This document shows, piece after piece, positions 15,921 through 29,800 of a stretch of 64,000 bases of DNA. Source of the stretch: Thunnus maccoyii. Taxonomy: Eukaryota > Chordata > Actinopteri > Scombriformes > Scombridae. Under the pieces are notes generated by a model. That model did no database searches and was not told where the DNA came from. It was given only the letters and a program-made list of their open reading frames with translations. Numbering within the stretch: position 1 is the first letter of the stretch; every line of letters starts with the position of its first letter. A program made the translations under genes and the position numbers. The stretch spans positions 15,850,925 through 15,914,924 of the forward strand of contig NC_056546.1 in the NCBI RefSeq assembly GCF_910596095.1. The letters run 5' to 3'.

Positions 15921-18748
15921 TACAGCTAACGTAGCAGTGTTTGTTCTTGTTTTAACTTTTAGGAGGTTTTGACACTGAACACTTCGAGGCACAAACTACT
16001 GCCTACTAACCACGGAGCCTACACGGACTCATTCATTAAGTCCCCAAATACTTGAGAACAAAGTCAACAACATACCATCTGCAGACTGAACGAGCATCAT
16101 CCATGATTAAACACATTTCTTCTTCGCTTCAGTTGACACTGTCAGTCACTTACTGCTGCTGGCAGTTAGCTAACAGCTCATTAGCGCCCCCATCGACCCG
16201 GAGTGTGAACTGACCGCTCATTAACCCTGCTGCTTGTTTTGCAGAACTGTCTTCACCAATTTGCGTCCAAAGTGCTCCCTTTTCACTAATATCACTGCAT
16301 GAAACGGACTCACTTCAGTTATTAGAAAACTGAGGTTTGAGACACTTATTAAATTGTAATTTTTCATCTTCACTGACAACCTTTTGACTAAATAAGCATC
16401 GAGAATAAATTTGATGCAGAAAGAAAAAAATGTTGTTTCCCCTGGTCCATTGTCAAAAATTGTACTTGACAAATTTTTACAAGATTTTTAAGATATCTTG
16501 GCTGCTTACTAATATCAAACATGCACATGGGACACAATACTTTGGCAAATGTATTATAACCTCATAGGGAGACATGACAAAACAAGCAATATGGTTGTTG
16601 AAAGACATGCCTGCAAATGATTTACCACACCTCAAATTAAAACATTATATACAATAATTTAATATTAATAAAGGAAAAGTGAGAAAAATCTTTACACTGA
16701 CGTTAAATATTTCAGTGTAATGCTCATTTTGCAGTTGTTTTGAATGTGCATGTGCAAAATAAAATAAATGTGAACAATTAACAAAAAGTCTATTTTAACT
16801 AGTTTATTTAATATAAACAGAAAAACGAGAAATTTTACACAAATTAAAATGATATTTTTTTATTTAAAAACAACAAAATATAAACCACACTACACTTTTA
16901 AAAAGCCTATTTTCTTCTTTGTACAGAACATTTTAGTGTTGAACAAGCTTCTTTTTTTTCTAAATGGCCACATGTGAACAATCACCACAAAGACAGCGAA
17001 GTCAATTCATTTGAAAACTTCATGACTGTTTCTAATCCTGGGAGTCCGAGTATGATGTGAACTTGTTTTCAGTACGACATCTGATATGTAGACTCGTCCG
17101 TATACGTGGAGAGAAGTGACGGGACTCACTCAGAGTCAAAATATAGAAAATAACTCCCATTTATTTTAGGCTCAATCTACACAATACAAGGTTTAAAAAG
17201 AAAATCACTCTACCATGATGGCTCCATAAGAGTCAAATACATCCAACAAATATATGCCTAAAAACAATCCCTTAGACAATGAAGGAATGTAGTGCTGGTT
17301 CATCTTTTTTTTTTTCATGGCTGGCAAAACCAGTAAAAACACAAATCAACATGTGAAAAACAGAAAATCCCAAAGTCATCACCAATTGAACAGCTCAAAT
17401 ACAACAGACTTGGTTTAAGCTACACATTGGTTGAGTCCACCATTAAAGATAATCTTTATTAAAGTTGAATGTTATTAGGTTTTGCTCCTCGGACATGACT
17501 GTCAGGTCACATTTGTCAAACAACTCTATGTTGAGTGCTTTGGCACAAAATGTGTTTAATGGGTAATTTGTAGTATATGTGCTCTGCGTTTAAATAAGCA
17601 ATTCAAAACAGTACTTGGGCCTTATGAGTTGTGCTGATATGAACAATTGACAAAATGCAAACAATCACTGCCATAACCAACAATCTGCAAAATAGAATAC
17701 TGTAACTCATTTAAATCTACAAGAAAAAACATTTGTGAAAACACAATCCAGCTGCTTTTTTTTTTCTTACGTTGCGTTTCCATAAAGTATCTTCACCCCA
17801 TCATAGGGAACGTCACAACCTGAGGTACCACTAGCACATCCTCCAGAATCAAAAACTGCATTCAAGCTCATCTAGTGAAAAGGAAATTAAAATAGAGAAG
17901 TATGCATCGATTTTCCTTTTTCCTTTCTTTTTAACCTGGGATGTAACAGCCTTAGTGTAGCAGCATGGTCGCACAACGAATCTGCCAACACTAACCTCTG
18001 AAATTAAGATTTTTTTTTTCTTTTTTAAAGTACAATGAGCCTCCACCTCTCCAAAAGCTACACACACACACTTTCTTTCGAAGCATGCTAACAGGCTACT
18101 CGTGCAACGATTGGCTATACTGGCTTTGCTCGTATGGATATCATTAAATACCCATTTCTATGCTGAATATCTTTCAGACCACAGCTGAGCTCTTAGTGCG
18201 TCTCCCTAGTCGCATAAATCTATGACCTGCTTAGTTTGCATGATGGCAATGGGCAAATATTGCCCCTTGAAAAGAAAAAAGGCCCACAGTAAACTGACAG
18301 AATACATAATTGTCCTATTTCAATGTAGTTTTGTGGCTGAATAGAGCTTTTGCTGCAGAGCGTATCTTAATGGTTAGCCTGCTATTTTAAGATGGTCTCT
18401 TTACACAATCTGACAAACAGATTCAATCTGAAATGTTTCCTAAAAATTTCCATAACCTTATATACACACATCCTTCATTGGTATCCGCTGTGTGATACTT
18501 GCCGGCACAAATGACTAGTGGAAAAATACTACTTGTGTGAGTGGTGCTGTGTAACACAGCAAATTAGCAGCAGTAATGCATTTTATAGCAGAACAATGAG
18601 GGTTAAAATAAATTGAAGAACAGCAGTGTTGACAGATATGTCGGGTAGTGCGCACCGTCCTGTCTAGAGGATGTTGAGGGAACCCTGGTGTGTACACATA
18701 ACTCTTTCTTCAGTCAGTATGAAAGTCCATTAGAACCATTATGTGTTC
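15921..18748. other. Region downstream of xpo5, possible 3' UTR
   Basis: It lies immediately after the xpo5 stop codon on the minus strand. Minus-strand AATAAA signals occur, for example at about 17454-17459 and 17159-17164, so part of this block may be a 3' UTR. No poly(A) site can be fixed from sequence alone. No other exon was found. Confidence 0.4.
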
Positions 18749-21700
18749 CTACAGGGTATTATTCTCCGGGGAGAAGAGAGCTGCCAGGCCCAGTGCTTCG
18801 CTTTTCTGCACATCCTTGTCTGGCTTCGGCTTTTTAAAGAGCGATGGAAGATTCCGGATATGAACCTCCTTCCTGAACTGCTGGCACAGAGCTGTCTGTT
18901 GGCAGAGGACGGAGAGGAGAGGTTAAACACAGCTATCCGAGATCTACCAGAAAGAATTTCATTAAATTGTACAACCCTGTTGAGCTGCTGCACATTTTCT
19001 GCAGCCTAGCACAGAAGATTTACAACATAGCTGGAATCACACTGCTGAGTAATGACTTGCACTATTAACGGCGTCTCTGGTCACATCTGATGAGCAGTCT
19101 ACGGTGAGATATACTAGAGAGGCACTGCTCTCTAGTGGCTAAATGAGGCATTACCCCAATAGTTCCTGCAATGAGCTTCTTGAACTGGTCTTTCCTCTTC
19201 TTGTCTCCGACGTTCTGGGCGTTGGGGTCCATCAGCCTGTGGTCATACTGGTCCAGAGCCTCCACATTGATGTTTGGGATCTGGGTCATCACTGCTCTCA
19301 GCTCAATGTAACGAGGCCGCTAAGATTGATGGACAGAAACAAGCAAGGAGATTGAAAGAGATGCATTTTCTAGAATTAACCTGAAAGTCCCACAGATAAA
19401 ATTTCAAATTTGGGATTATAGCCCTAAACACTAAAAATCCTCACGGGGAGAATGGACCATACAAAGGCAAAAATAAAAAGCTGATGACAGAGATGGTTGC
19501 CGTTAGTCTCACCAGGTTTTCATAGATGAGCATGGCCAGCTGAGAGAGGGTAGATTTGCAGACTTCGTGCTGCCCATGAACTTGAAGGCCCCTCAGAACG
19601 CTGGTATAGAACCATGTAACCGCCTCAGGAAGAAGATTTCCCCCTACGACCTGGAGAGAGAGAGAGCAGATGTAGGAGGAAACCTTATAAAATATGTAGA
19701 ACTTTTAGACGAAACTAAAAACTTTTTGTGCAAATCCACATGTGGTGAGTGATACCCTGAATATTTGTTGGTGCATTTATTAGTTTAGGCATTCAATGAA
19801 TGAATTTGACACAGCAAAGACAAAACAGTTCATTAAACAAGGACATAGATACATTAGCGGTCAGAAATGTGGCTGAGTGTGTTTAAGAGAAAAAGTGTGA
19901 GGTCAAGCTTATATTACTGCATGATTAATAAGTCTGACAACTAACAAAAAGTTGTGATCTGATGTATTTTTTAAATGGGATTTATGGACAATAACAGAAA
20001 TATAGAAATCACCAGCCTTATCCTTTAAATGTGACAGGAAAAGATAAAAAAAGATCCAGACTTCAATTAAACATTTGTTGCATTGAGTGTGCTACCTGCC
20101 GCAGAAGGGTCCAGCAGACCATGGAAGCAGTTCGGTGACAGTTAGTTGTGTCCTTCCATGACAGCGAGGTGAAGGAAAGGGTCAGCAGGTTCATGTAGAT
20201 GGTCTGGACAATGAAAAAGAGAAAACCTTGAGTTCATATACAGCCTGTAATGTGTGAGAATGCAGTCCTCTGTTAATGTAATACAGTGTGTCAGAGGTTA
20301 ACCTCGTGTTTCATCAGGCATTTTCCCAGCTCAGTCAGCTCCTCTGTGGGCTGTGCAGAAGACGCCGTCTGCACTGAATCCATCATCATGTCTTCCTCTA
20401 ATAGTACACATTACAGGCAAAACCATCAGACACTTGTCCAAAAAACATTGAATTAAAATCAACTTGGATTCAAATGTTCTAATTTGACTCTTACCATCGA
20501 TTTCCTCCTTATTTGCTGCTGGTTCAGGCACTTTTCTTGAAATACAGCTCACAGCTAGAAGGAAGAAGAGAAGTATTGTGGCCACCTAATAATTCAACTT
20601 CCCAGCTCCCCCTCAGTCTTAGAGTAAAAGCTGATTGGGCGATTATGCGCTTTATCCTTCAAATCCTCATATTTCTCAGTATCCTCTCAATAAAGCAACA
20701 TTGCAAAATCACCCTCATAGCCCAGTGTGTCTTGGCTATTTTAGTTTGGGAGTGCACAGTTGAGGAAGAGCAAAGATCCTTCACATGCACACCAAGACGA
20801 ATGTGAAAGCAACAGCAAATGATGAAATTGAATGTACTGCAGCTTTTTCTTTGTAATATTATTGTTTTGTTTCATCACATGTGTGAAACAAAGCTCATCT
20901 TGTGACAGAGGACTAATTTCAGAGAAATCTGACAATTCATAGTACTTGACAAAAACATTTTCCAACAATCAAGTGAATTGTCGGTTTTGACGAAGATATT
21001 ATTGTCAGTCATCCTAAACAAAATTTCCTTTGTGTTTTGGAAAAAACTATAGGCAGCATCTACCCCAGTATGTCTCAGTTGGATCTAACAACAGGCTGAT
21101 TTTTGCACTTTCCCATTGTCTTCTCAAACAGATTTAGCTTGTGTAGCTGGCAGAAACGCAACCTTACCACATGACTAAAGTGCATTAGCAGTATTGAGTA
21201 ATAAGATATATAAGGTTCACTTCATGTTTAACAGTGAATTTAGACAGGAACAATATATTACTACCATAAAACCACTAACATCATTGTAATAAAAAAATAA
21301 CTCACATGTGCAATAAACTTTATTTTTAAATCAATACGACAAATTCAAAACCCTTAACTCAGCTTATTTCAAAATGAGGAGCGTCACATGAATGATCATT
21401 TTTCAGGTGATAAATTAATCTTTAAATCAGCAGCTCTGTACAAATGTTTTGTGTGTTTGCTATTCATGTATCAAAATGTCAAAGGGAGCGGTTACTAAAG
21501 GGTGGTAGGAGAGTAAAGATACTGAAAACTTACTGAGAAGATCCAGCACCTCCCTGGTGAGCAGGCGTACCAGCTGCTCCTCCAACATCTCCTGCGTCAC
21601 CTGACTGTCATGGCACACCACCTCCTCCTCATCACTAAAAAACAGAGAAACAACTGACATGTCACCGTCCACATATTCAAATTGTAGCCTCAACACAGTG

Positions 21701-23841
21701 AGCTGTCAAAGAGCTAGACATATTATTCAGTGAAGGTTTTACAGTGATTTGAGAAGAGTTCATATAAGCTAACAGCAGAAACATACGATGGAAAACAACG
21801 TTTAATAGATATTTTCTTTTATATTAAAAAAAATCTGCAATTAAACAAAACTGTAGTCATAGCATGAGTTGTAATTTGTATTCAGGGCATTCATGTTAAA
21901 CATATGGGGTCCATACAACTACAGCCATTCCCGACTGGGTTAGACAAGCGCCGATCCAATGTTTTCACACAAAGACGCACATATAACACTTGCCCACAAC
22001 TTACTTGACAGAAGTCCTCTGGTTGATGACCTGCCACTTCATGTTGAGACTCTGTTGTATTAAACAGTTGAATGAGATTTGGCAACTAAAACAATCGATT
22101 CTTTACCGAGTGAACAAAAGCTTTCTAATGTTGCTACAGAATAAGGTGTGCGGGGGGATCCTGACCTGCAGCATGTAGGCGAACAGAGGGCTCAACAGGG
22201 GGCAGAGGAGACTGTCGTAGTACTCCTGAGGACATGATAGCACCAACTGCCTCAGAAACACACGTGCACTGGTTAAGGAAACATGATGTTCACGTAAAGC
22301 AATAGCTCAAGTTATATCCATCCATCCAGAGAAGATCTTCTACACAAATATATATCACCAAACCACTGACTAAAATCAGTAAAGGCAAAGACTGGCAGTG
22401 ACTCAAAAGCAAATAAGGATATGAATCATAGGACGAAGTCTGTGGTCAGGCACATGGTCGAGGGAGACGAAAGCAGAGGCAGCTATTTCTTCAGCCAACC
22501 TCTCAATGGTGTAGAATTCCTGCTGCAGGGACAGACCTGCATTTCCCAGGACGTGGAAGCTGCAGAGGTAGAGAGAGAAAAAGAAGAAAAAGAAGGTGTA
22601 AACAATACAAATAAAAAGTTTGGGGGAAAATAACTGCAAACTGCTACGACACAATTCTCACCAGTTGTCATTCAATGTGGTGAAAAATCCCTGCATCCGC
22701 TCCAGGTTGGATCTATACAAAGGAGTGTCATGAATATCCAGGAGATGCTGAGAGAGACCTGGAGACAACACGGCATTGAGAGGGTTTTATCATAATCTTT
22801 ACAGATGATGTCTCGGTATGAGCAAAAGAAAGCATGTGCAGAAAGCCAGAAAGCTCCTCTCACCAAGAATCACATTTTTCTCTGCATCCATCACCTCGTG
22901 GGCTCTGGAGAAGGTCTCACTCAGACGAGCCCTGTTCTCTGGCAAGAACAGACTGTTGTGAGTCCTGCAGTGAGGAGAAAGGAAAAGAAACTTGTCATTA
23001 AAACACAATTAAGCACACTCATACCGCTTTTACACCAATGTCTCAGGAAAATAGTGGTCAAGTTTTTGGTATAAAAATGTAATAAAGCAGGATACAACCC
23101 ACAAGCGTACCTGATTAGAGCCAGCAGGTTGGGCAGCAAGAGAAGGAAATGGGCGGTACAGGGGTTTCTGTAGATGGGAGTTCCAGCTGGGGTGTAACCC
23201 ACCACAAAGCCCCCAGCCTTGGCTTCCTCCAGGTCTGCAGGCCAACGTGCCCGTTTCACTACGCCCAACATGGCATACAAGCAGAAACTCAACTAAAAGA
23301 AGGTTGAAAGAGAGGGACAAAACAACAGATTGGTGTTTATTTTCCAGCAAAGTCTACAATGGTCTACCACCTCTCAGTGATAGAAATTCAGTCATGACTA
23401 CAAAGAGCTTACACTCCATCTCATTTTATTCACACCCACACGCTTACCCGCCCTCTATTAAAGCCTGCTGTGTCTGTATCTTTACTCTGCTCAGTGACCA
23501 CCTGATCAGCTCCAACAAAGGACAGGAACGCCACAGGGTCCCACAGCACACTGGAAAACAAAGAAAACAGCCAATTATATGTTCTGACATTAAAATACAC
23601 TGCTCACAATGTTGAGAAAACTAGGAGGAGTTCAGACGTACTGCCTCATCTCTTCTGAGGTCCAGTCTGCAACCACAGAGGCCATCAGTTCATCTAAAAA
23701 GGCTTTCTGCTTGGCAAAGTCTTTGAACTGGTTACTGATGAGCACCAGAGCTTCCATCAGTGAACATTTTTCCATGTGAGTCAGCGTGGCGTCATTGGAG
23801 AACAGCTTCTTCACATGATTGTAAAACATGTCAAAACAAGG
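18749..23841 (-). CDS. xpo5: xpo5 coding exons 19-33 (C-terminal half)
   Basis: Exons: 19 23642-23841, 20 23448-23550, 21 23111-23292, 22 22864-22964, 23 22662-22758, 24 22423-22559, 25 22166-22263, 26 22005-22051, 27 21534-21634, 28 20495-20554, 29 20303-20397, 30 20096-20203, 31 19513-19650, 32 19155-19319, 33 18749-18895. Human-like landmarks are MEKCSLMEALVLISNQFK, DLEEAKAGGFVVGYT, QEMLEEQLVRLLTREV, GLQVHGQH and RKDQFKKLIAGTIG. The acidic loop in exons 28-29 is poorly conserved, as expected. The tail after LPSLFKKPKP diverges from human and ends ENNTL. The exon 24/25 junction is correct only if the intron is AT-AC. Exon 29 has an unusual GTTAAC donor. Confidence 0.95.
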
Positions 23842-26800
23842 CTGCAGAGGAATAAGAGATAAATTATACAACGGTCACATTCATTTATTCGTGCCTGTTC
23901 AGCACAGTGTACTTCGGGTACTAATTTTGTGCATAAAATACATCACCTGAAAGCAAGTATAATATTAGGATTGTGATATTAGGATATTTACCAAAATGAA
24001 CTGTGGGTAATCCCGGCAAATCTTGATGATGGAAGAACAGGCGTGCCTCCTCACATTTTTGACAGCTCGGGTGCGAGGTGCCTGAAGACGTCAGGTGGAG
24101 AATGCATTTTTTTGGTCTTGGATGTGAAGGATTAGAAAAAAATGCTGATATATATGGTTCTGTGAGGGAAACTCACCTTATTTTCATGACCGACGTCAAA
24201 CGTGATGGCTTTAAACAGCTATAGAGCCAAAACAATATGGGACATTTTGAAAAATTATGGCAACATTTGCAAAACACAGAAATGCAATGTACTGTATGAT
24301 GCATTTAATGTTCAAATTGCATTTCCATACTGTAGGCACCAAAGAATGTGTTCTCTGACCTTGTAGAGGACCTGTGGCAGGAAGTGCTGTCTGTGTATGA
24401 CAAACGGGAACAGAGCGGAGACGTTGGTGAGTACACAGGACAAGATGAGCGGGTCTTTGGTCTCGTAGTTCAGCACGGCCTGCAGCAGCTCCATGCTCTG
24501 ATCTATGGGCAACTTCTACATGGTAAGAAGCAGACGGAGGGGGCAAACTTTCACATCATTGCAATCAACATTTTTTTCTTGTGTGGTTTTGTTCTGTTAC
24601 GTAAATTTGTTCTTGTTACCTCTTCCCCTAGGCTTCTGAAGATCTGTGCGACCATGCACTCCATGAAGATAGTCATTGCGTCCCACTGGACCACTGATGG
24701 AGACAGGAAGGAGCACAGGCCCTCAGCAGTCTTAGCTAGTGTGGTGTAAAGAGAGAGAGAAGTGATGCAAAATCCAAAACGCAGAGTTATCAATCCCCTT
24801 CTTTGATTCTAAAAAGGTGTCAAGAGCAAGGACAAACACTTACATGTGGTATCCCCGGTGTCAATAGGGCTGGCGATCTGATACTGCAACCATTCTGCTG
24901 CTATCTGGAAAGCTTCCAGAGGAACAATGCGACACGCAGTCCTCACCACCTCTCCCTGCTGCGCTCGGAAAGCTGTTAAAAATTAAAATGCACCATAAAT
25001 AAAAACATCAAGGGATAAAATAAAGAACATAGTTCTTAAGTCAAGTAAAAATGCTTACAATTAAAGAATGAGTAGAAGTCCTCGTCACTGTCAAAGTCCA
25101 CCCTGGAGTACTCACAACTTGGGTTATCATTTTTAGATGGAAACCCAGTCTGGAGAGAAAGACAAAAGTTGAATTAATATCCAGTTTGGCTTCCATGAAC
25201 ACTGGGAACGGTAACGCTGGCATCACTTTCTCACCTTGACTAGGTTGGTCATAGATGCTCTGAGGTATTTGACGGCCATCTCCACAACAACCGCTTCTTT
25301 TGACAGAGTCTCATGTCTGAATAAAGCTCCCCAAGTAGCCAGAGTGGACGACTTCAAAAACTGTAGAAGAGAAAGTGAAAAAAAAGCACAAGAAGAGAGA
25401 TTAACCACAGCTGAAGGATTCATACTTCTATTAAGTCAATGTTAGAGGTGAAATCTTGGAATTATTTTCATCTCACCTGACTGGAATGTGTAGTAAAGGC
25501 TAAAATGGCTTCCATGTATTTGCTGAGATTTGCAGGTACCTCAACCTCTACATCTGAACCCTGCGGAGACAACATCATATTTCTTTTGTTAAAACTCTGA
25601 ATGTGCATGGAAACCAAGCACAGATACAATTAATGTGTGACCAAATTATTACAAACTCACCACTAACGAACAAAGCTGGTTTCCCAGTGCGCAGAGGACC
25701 TGACACAACCTCTTCAGGAAGCTGTAACGTCGCTCCACCACCTCCACTGCTCTACAGTAGTAAACAAAAAGTCTATGAGTCACGGCCAGATGTAGTGAAC
25801 ACATTTTGGACTGTCCAACATCTGTTTTTGTGCTGCAGTCATCAGGTGTGTCACATTACTTACTGTGCATCAGAGGATTTCTTGCATATCGCTAGTCCAT
25901 CTGCTGACCTGTAATCAGACAGACACATGTCAGTCAGTAACAGTGAAAGGACATGTTGAGGCCTGTAAAGAGGGATGATGCAGAGAAGTAGTTGTACTCA
26001 CTGGGCTGCAGAGAGGATGTAGTGGATGGCCACATCATCAAAGAGCAGCATGAATGGCTTCCTATCCTCCAGCTTACCCTGTGGCGGAATGATACATCTG
26101 ATTATAAGTAGCTTATTACTATCAAATAAATGCTTGACATGTATCCAATCACTCAAAAAAATCCTTGTTGTTATAAAGTGTGCTTAGCATGGCAGATATA
26201 TGGTTGTACAATTAATATATACTATACTACAGTTATATACTACAATTATATATTCTAACCAGAAAGCAGTCAGAGAGCACATATTTCAACCAAGGCTGCA
26301 CAATACTCTAAACGTATTATTTTACAATAAGAGAATGTTTTAATCTGCATCTGGATCAGGTCAAGTACAGGCAGTGACAGATGGCAGCTGTAATTTTTGG
26401 GAAATATCTAAATCCTGTCTGAGAAATAAGGAATTGTGCTGGGATGAATTGAGCAAAATTTAAAGTGATTTAGACTCATGACTTACAGCCAAGTCAAACT
26501 ATAATGCTGCTGTAGCACCATCTATATGATTTTCCATGAGATTTTTGCAGGATCTCTCTGGGTTGACATGCACATCTTCTAAATTATGTACACATATGTA
26601 AATTATATTGACTATTACTATTTGATGATCAAATAGACCTAGAAGAAAGTGTCGACCAATTTCTGGAACACAGTATGGCATATCTTCTTGGGTTTATTCA
26701 TGTATTTAATGTATCAACTTTGGTGATGACTTGATGAAAATTTGTAGGAGTAGTAACAAAAAATTTGCAAAAAGATTTTAAGTGGTGGAAAATCTATATT

Positions 26801-29800
26801 GCCAGATCTGTCTTGGAATCCATTGTCTCTAAATGTCTCAAATCAGGATGAGCCAAAACAATATGCTATAAATGGCCACATGGTAGCGCTATTTCTCTGG
26901 ATCATCACCAAAATCTTATTCACTTCTTTGGCTTAACTTTCCACCAAATTCCATTAAAATCCGAGACCAATAAATCAGACTGAAACCTCCTCACCGGAGG
27001 TAAAAATGACATCACCCAGCCATCAAGTTTGCATTAAGGCTCAACCCTGGACTCTGTAAAAAACCCTGTGACTCACCTTCCGTCTGATGGCGATGAGCAG
27101 ACACTCTGCTGCTTCCAGCTGCAGCTCCGGCTCACTGAGCAGCAGACACAGCATCTCCAGCAGATGACAGTTTCCAGAAGTTATGTGCACCAGTGACACC
27201 CAGTCTATGTAGCCCGCTAGTGTGTTCAGCGTAGTCACGGCGACTCGACAGTGAGCTCTAGTCTGTGTGTGGAAGGACAGGAGAGTGATGAATATAGAGC
27301 CTTGGCGCATCAGAGTAATCAGACTAATCAAAACAAGTGAATTTACAGCAGAGATGCACTAATGTTGTCTTACCTGCAATTCGTGTCCTGGTGACCCTTT
27401 CTGGATTAAAAAAAGATACAAAAACAAACATATCAGACAAATATTTAAGTCACTTCATTGTTTCTTTATTTGATTTAGCAATATCAGTGATTCTGTGTCA
27501 ATAAATAACAAAATTGTGAGCTATTAAATGAATCCTAATGTTACTTTCTCTACAATAAAATTTAACCAGCTGTGCAGGTGGTAGTTAAGACCGCACTGAC
27601 CAGTTTACGGTAGTCTTCAACATTAAGATGCAGAATGGCCATCATGAAGCTGAAGATGTTGTCCATGTTTTGAGTGAGCGTCTGCTGGATGTCTCTGCGG
27701 CGCTGTGCGGGCAACGTCTGGAAGGTGATCACATCCTCCGCCAGCCTCAACAGGATCAGCATCACCAGCTCTGTCTGTGCCTCCTGTGAAAAGCAGACAT
27801 GAGTTTTAGTTGATGTTAAAAAGTCCATAACAATAGGCTTAAAGGATAGGTTCACAATTTTTCCAAGTCTGTCTTAAAACAACAGTCAGGAGCCCATATG
27901 AACACTGAAAGAGGTTTTCCTTGCTGTAATCATTCCTCCTGTTCATACTGGATAATAAAAGATCCCCATTAAATGCGCTTTCAATGTAAGTGATGGAGGC
28001 CAAAGTCCACAGTGTCTCCACACATTCATTTTGTGCAAAAATTCATTTAAAAGTTTATCTGAAGCTTATATGAGGCTTCAGCAGTCTGAGTTTGTCATAT
28101 CAAGTGGATATTCCGTCTTTGTGTTTCCCTGTTGAGCTGCAGTGGAAGAATAGTAACCAAAAGAGGGTTTTTGGCACTAACAAGACTGTAACCTAATGGT
28201 CAGTATGAACAGGAGGAATGATTATGGCAAGAAAAACCTATTTCAATGTTCATTTGGCTACCTGACTCTTGTTTTAAGACAAGACTTGAAAAATTGTGAA
28301 CCTGTCCTTTAATTTGCCTCTTATCCCCACATACCCTTTACTGGGTCCATCATTCCTAACTCATGTTGTGCAGAACAAGACTGTTCGACCCGCAAAACTC
28401 ATTTCAAATACAAAAGATCCCAGTGTTTCCAAAGACACCAAAGAAGCCAGTGAAATGTGTACAAAATGATAAATGAGAGAAAAATTGTGAACCTGTCCTT
28501 TAAAGGGCTACATCTTTTTTTTTTAATCTGCTTGGAAAGGCCAAGACTTTGGTTTACACAGATAAAATAATAAAGTCAAAAAAGATGCTATTTACTCCCT
28601 GAAAGATAACATATCTATCAGAGACCACACTGACATGACTAATCCTCGACTGGTACTATTTTGCATGCCAATTATTGCATATTCAAATTGCAATAGAGGT
28701 GCCAAAGGAAACGACATACTGTACATGCTGTAGCAATCAGTTTTCTGCACTATATAAAAGTCACTCACCCCTTGGCTTGTGAGAGCCTCCATCTCTTTCA
28801 GCATATCCGGCCAATGTTGAGGCCATTCTCGCTTTATCATTTCCACTATGATTCGTGAAAGGGCATCTTTAATGTGACTCTCCTCCTCCAGGATAGAATG
28901 AGTACCCTGATAAGAGTCAACGCAGGTCAGATAAGTGTCTCCTACTGACAGTAATACAGTTTTCATTGAACCATATGACAGATGGTTGTTCTACCACATG
29001 TTAACAGTCTATTATTCAAATCACACTCACGTTTGATAACAGCTGCATGGCACAGTCCTTTAACTGGACTTTTTCTTGTTGTTGCATATTGTTCCATCGG
29101 AACCTGCAAGAAAAAAAAACAGTCTGTCTTTCACAAAAGCAGTTTTACTCATGTAATTATTGGTCAAACTTGATGTATGACGGCTGTGTCACACTCACTT
29201 GACGACGTGCTCCAGGATTTGCAAACCAAAGTGTCTCACTATAGCTGGCTGAGCTTTGTCGGCTAATTGTAAGCCACATGGGAGACAGAAGGAGCTTGTC
29301 TCTTTAAACTCCTCACAAAACTGGTAAAAAAAAATAAATAAAAAATAATAATTACATTATATTTCAGACAGTTACAGCTGCCTCACCAACATTACAAAAA
29401 ACAGCTAAATAGCATACAGCTAAGCTACCAACTAGCCATTCAGTCTAGGTGAATCGTTGCCATTAGTAACACAGTCTTTGATAACCTCCGCAGTACTACC
29501 TGTATTACAACTGTTGTAACCGTTTCTATGAATGAACGAACGTGAATCGACCATTGATGTAGCGGTGAGGTGATAAACATAGCATACCGGCTAGCCTGCA
29601 CAGCATCTGTCCATCATCACTGCAAATTTAGCTAACTAACGTTAACGAACTGTATGAGAAGTGCTGTCACTACTAAACCAACTGATAAAAACGGACTTTT
29701 TTTAGTCAGCTAAGCACTTAATCCTACTTTCACAACAGCTGCAATAACGTTAAATGTCAAGCTCAGCTATCTAGCAGTTAGCTAGCGACTTGTAACGATG

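Noticed and set aside
18739..19009. Open frames on both strands over the last xpo5 exon
   Set aside because: They are in other frames than the exon, which is fixed by its match to the human C-terminal region and the upstream junction phase.
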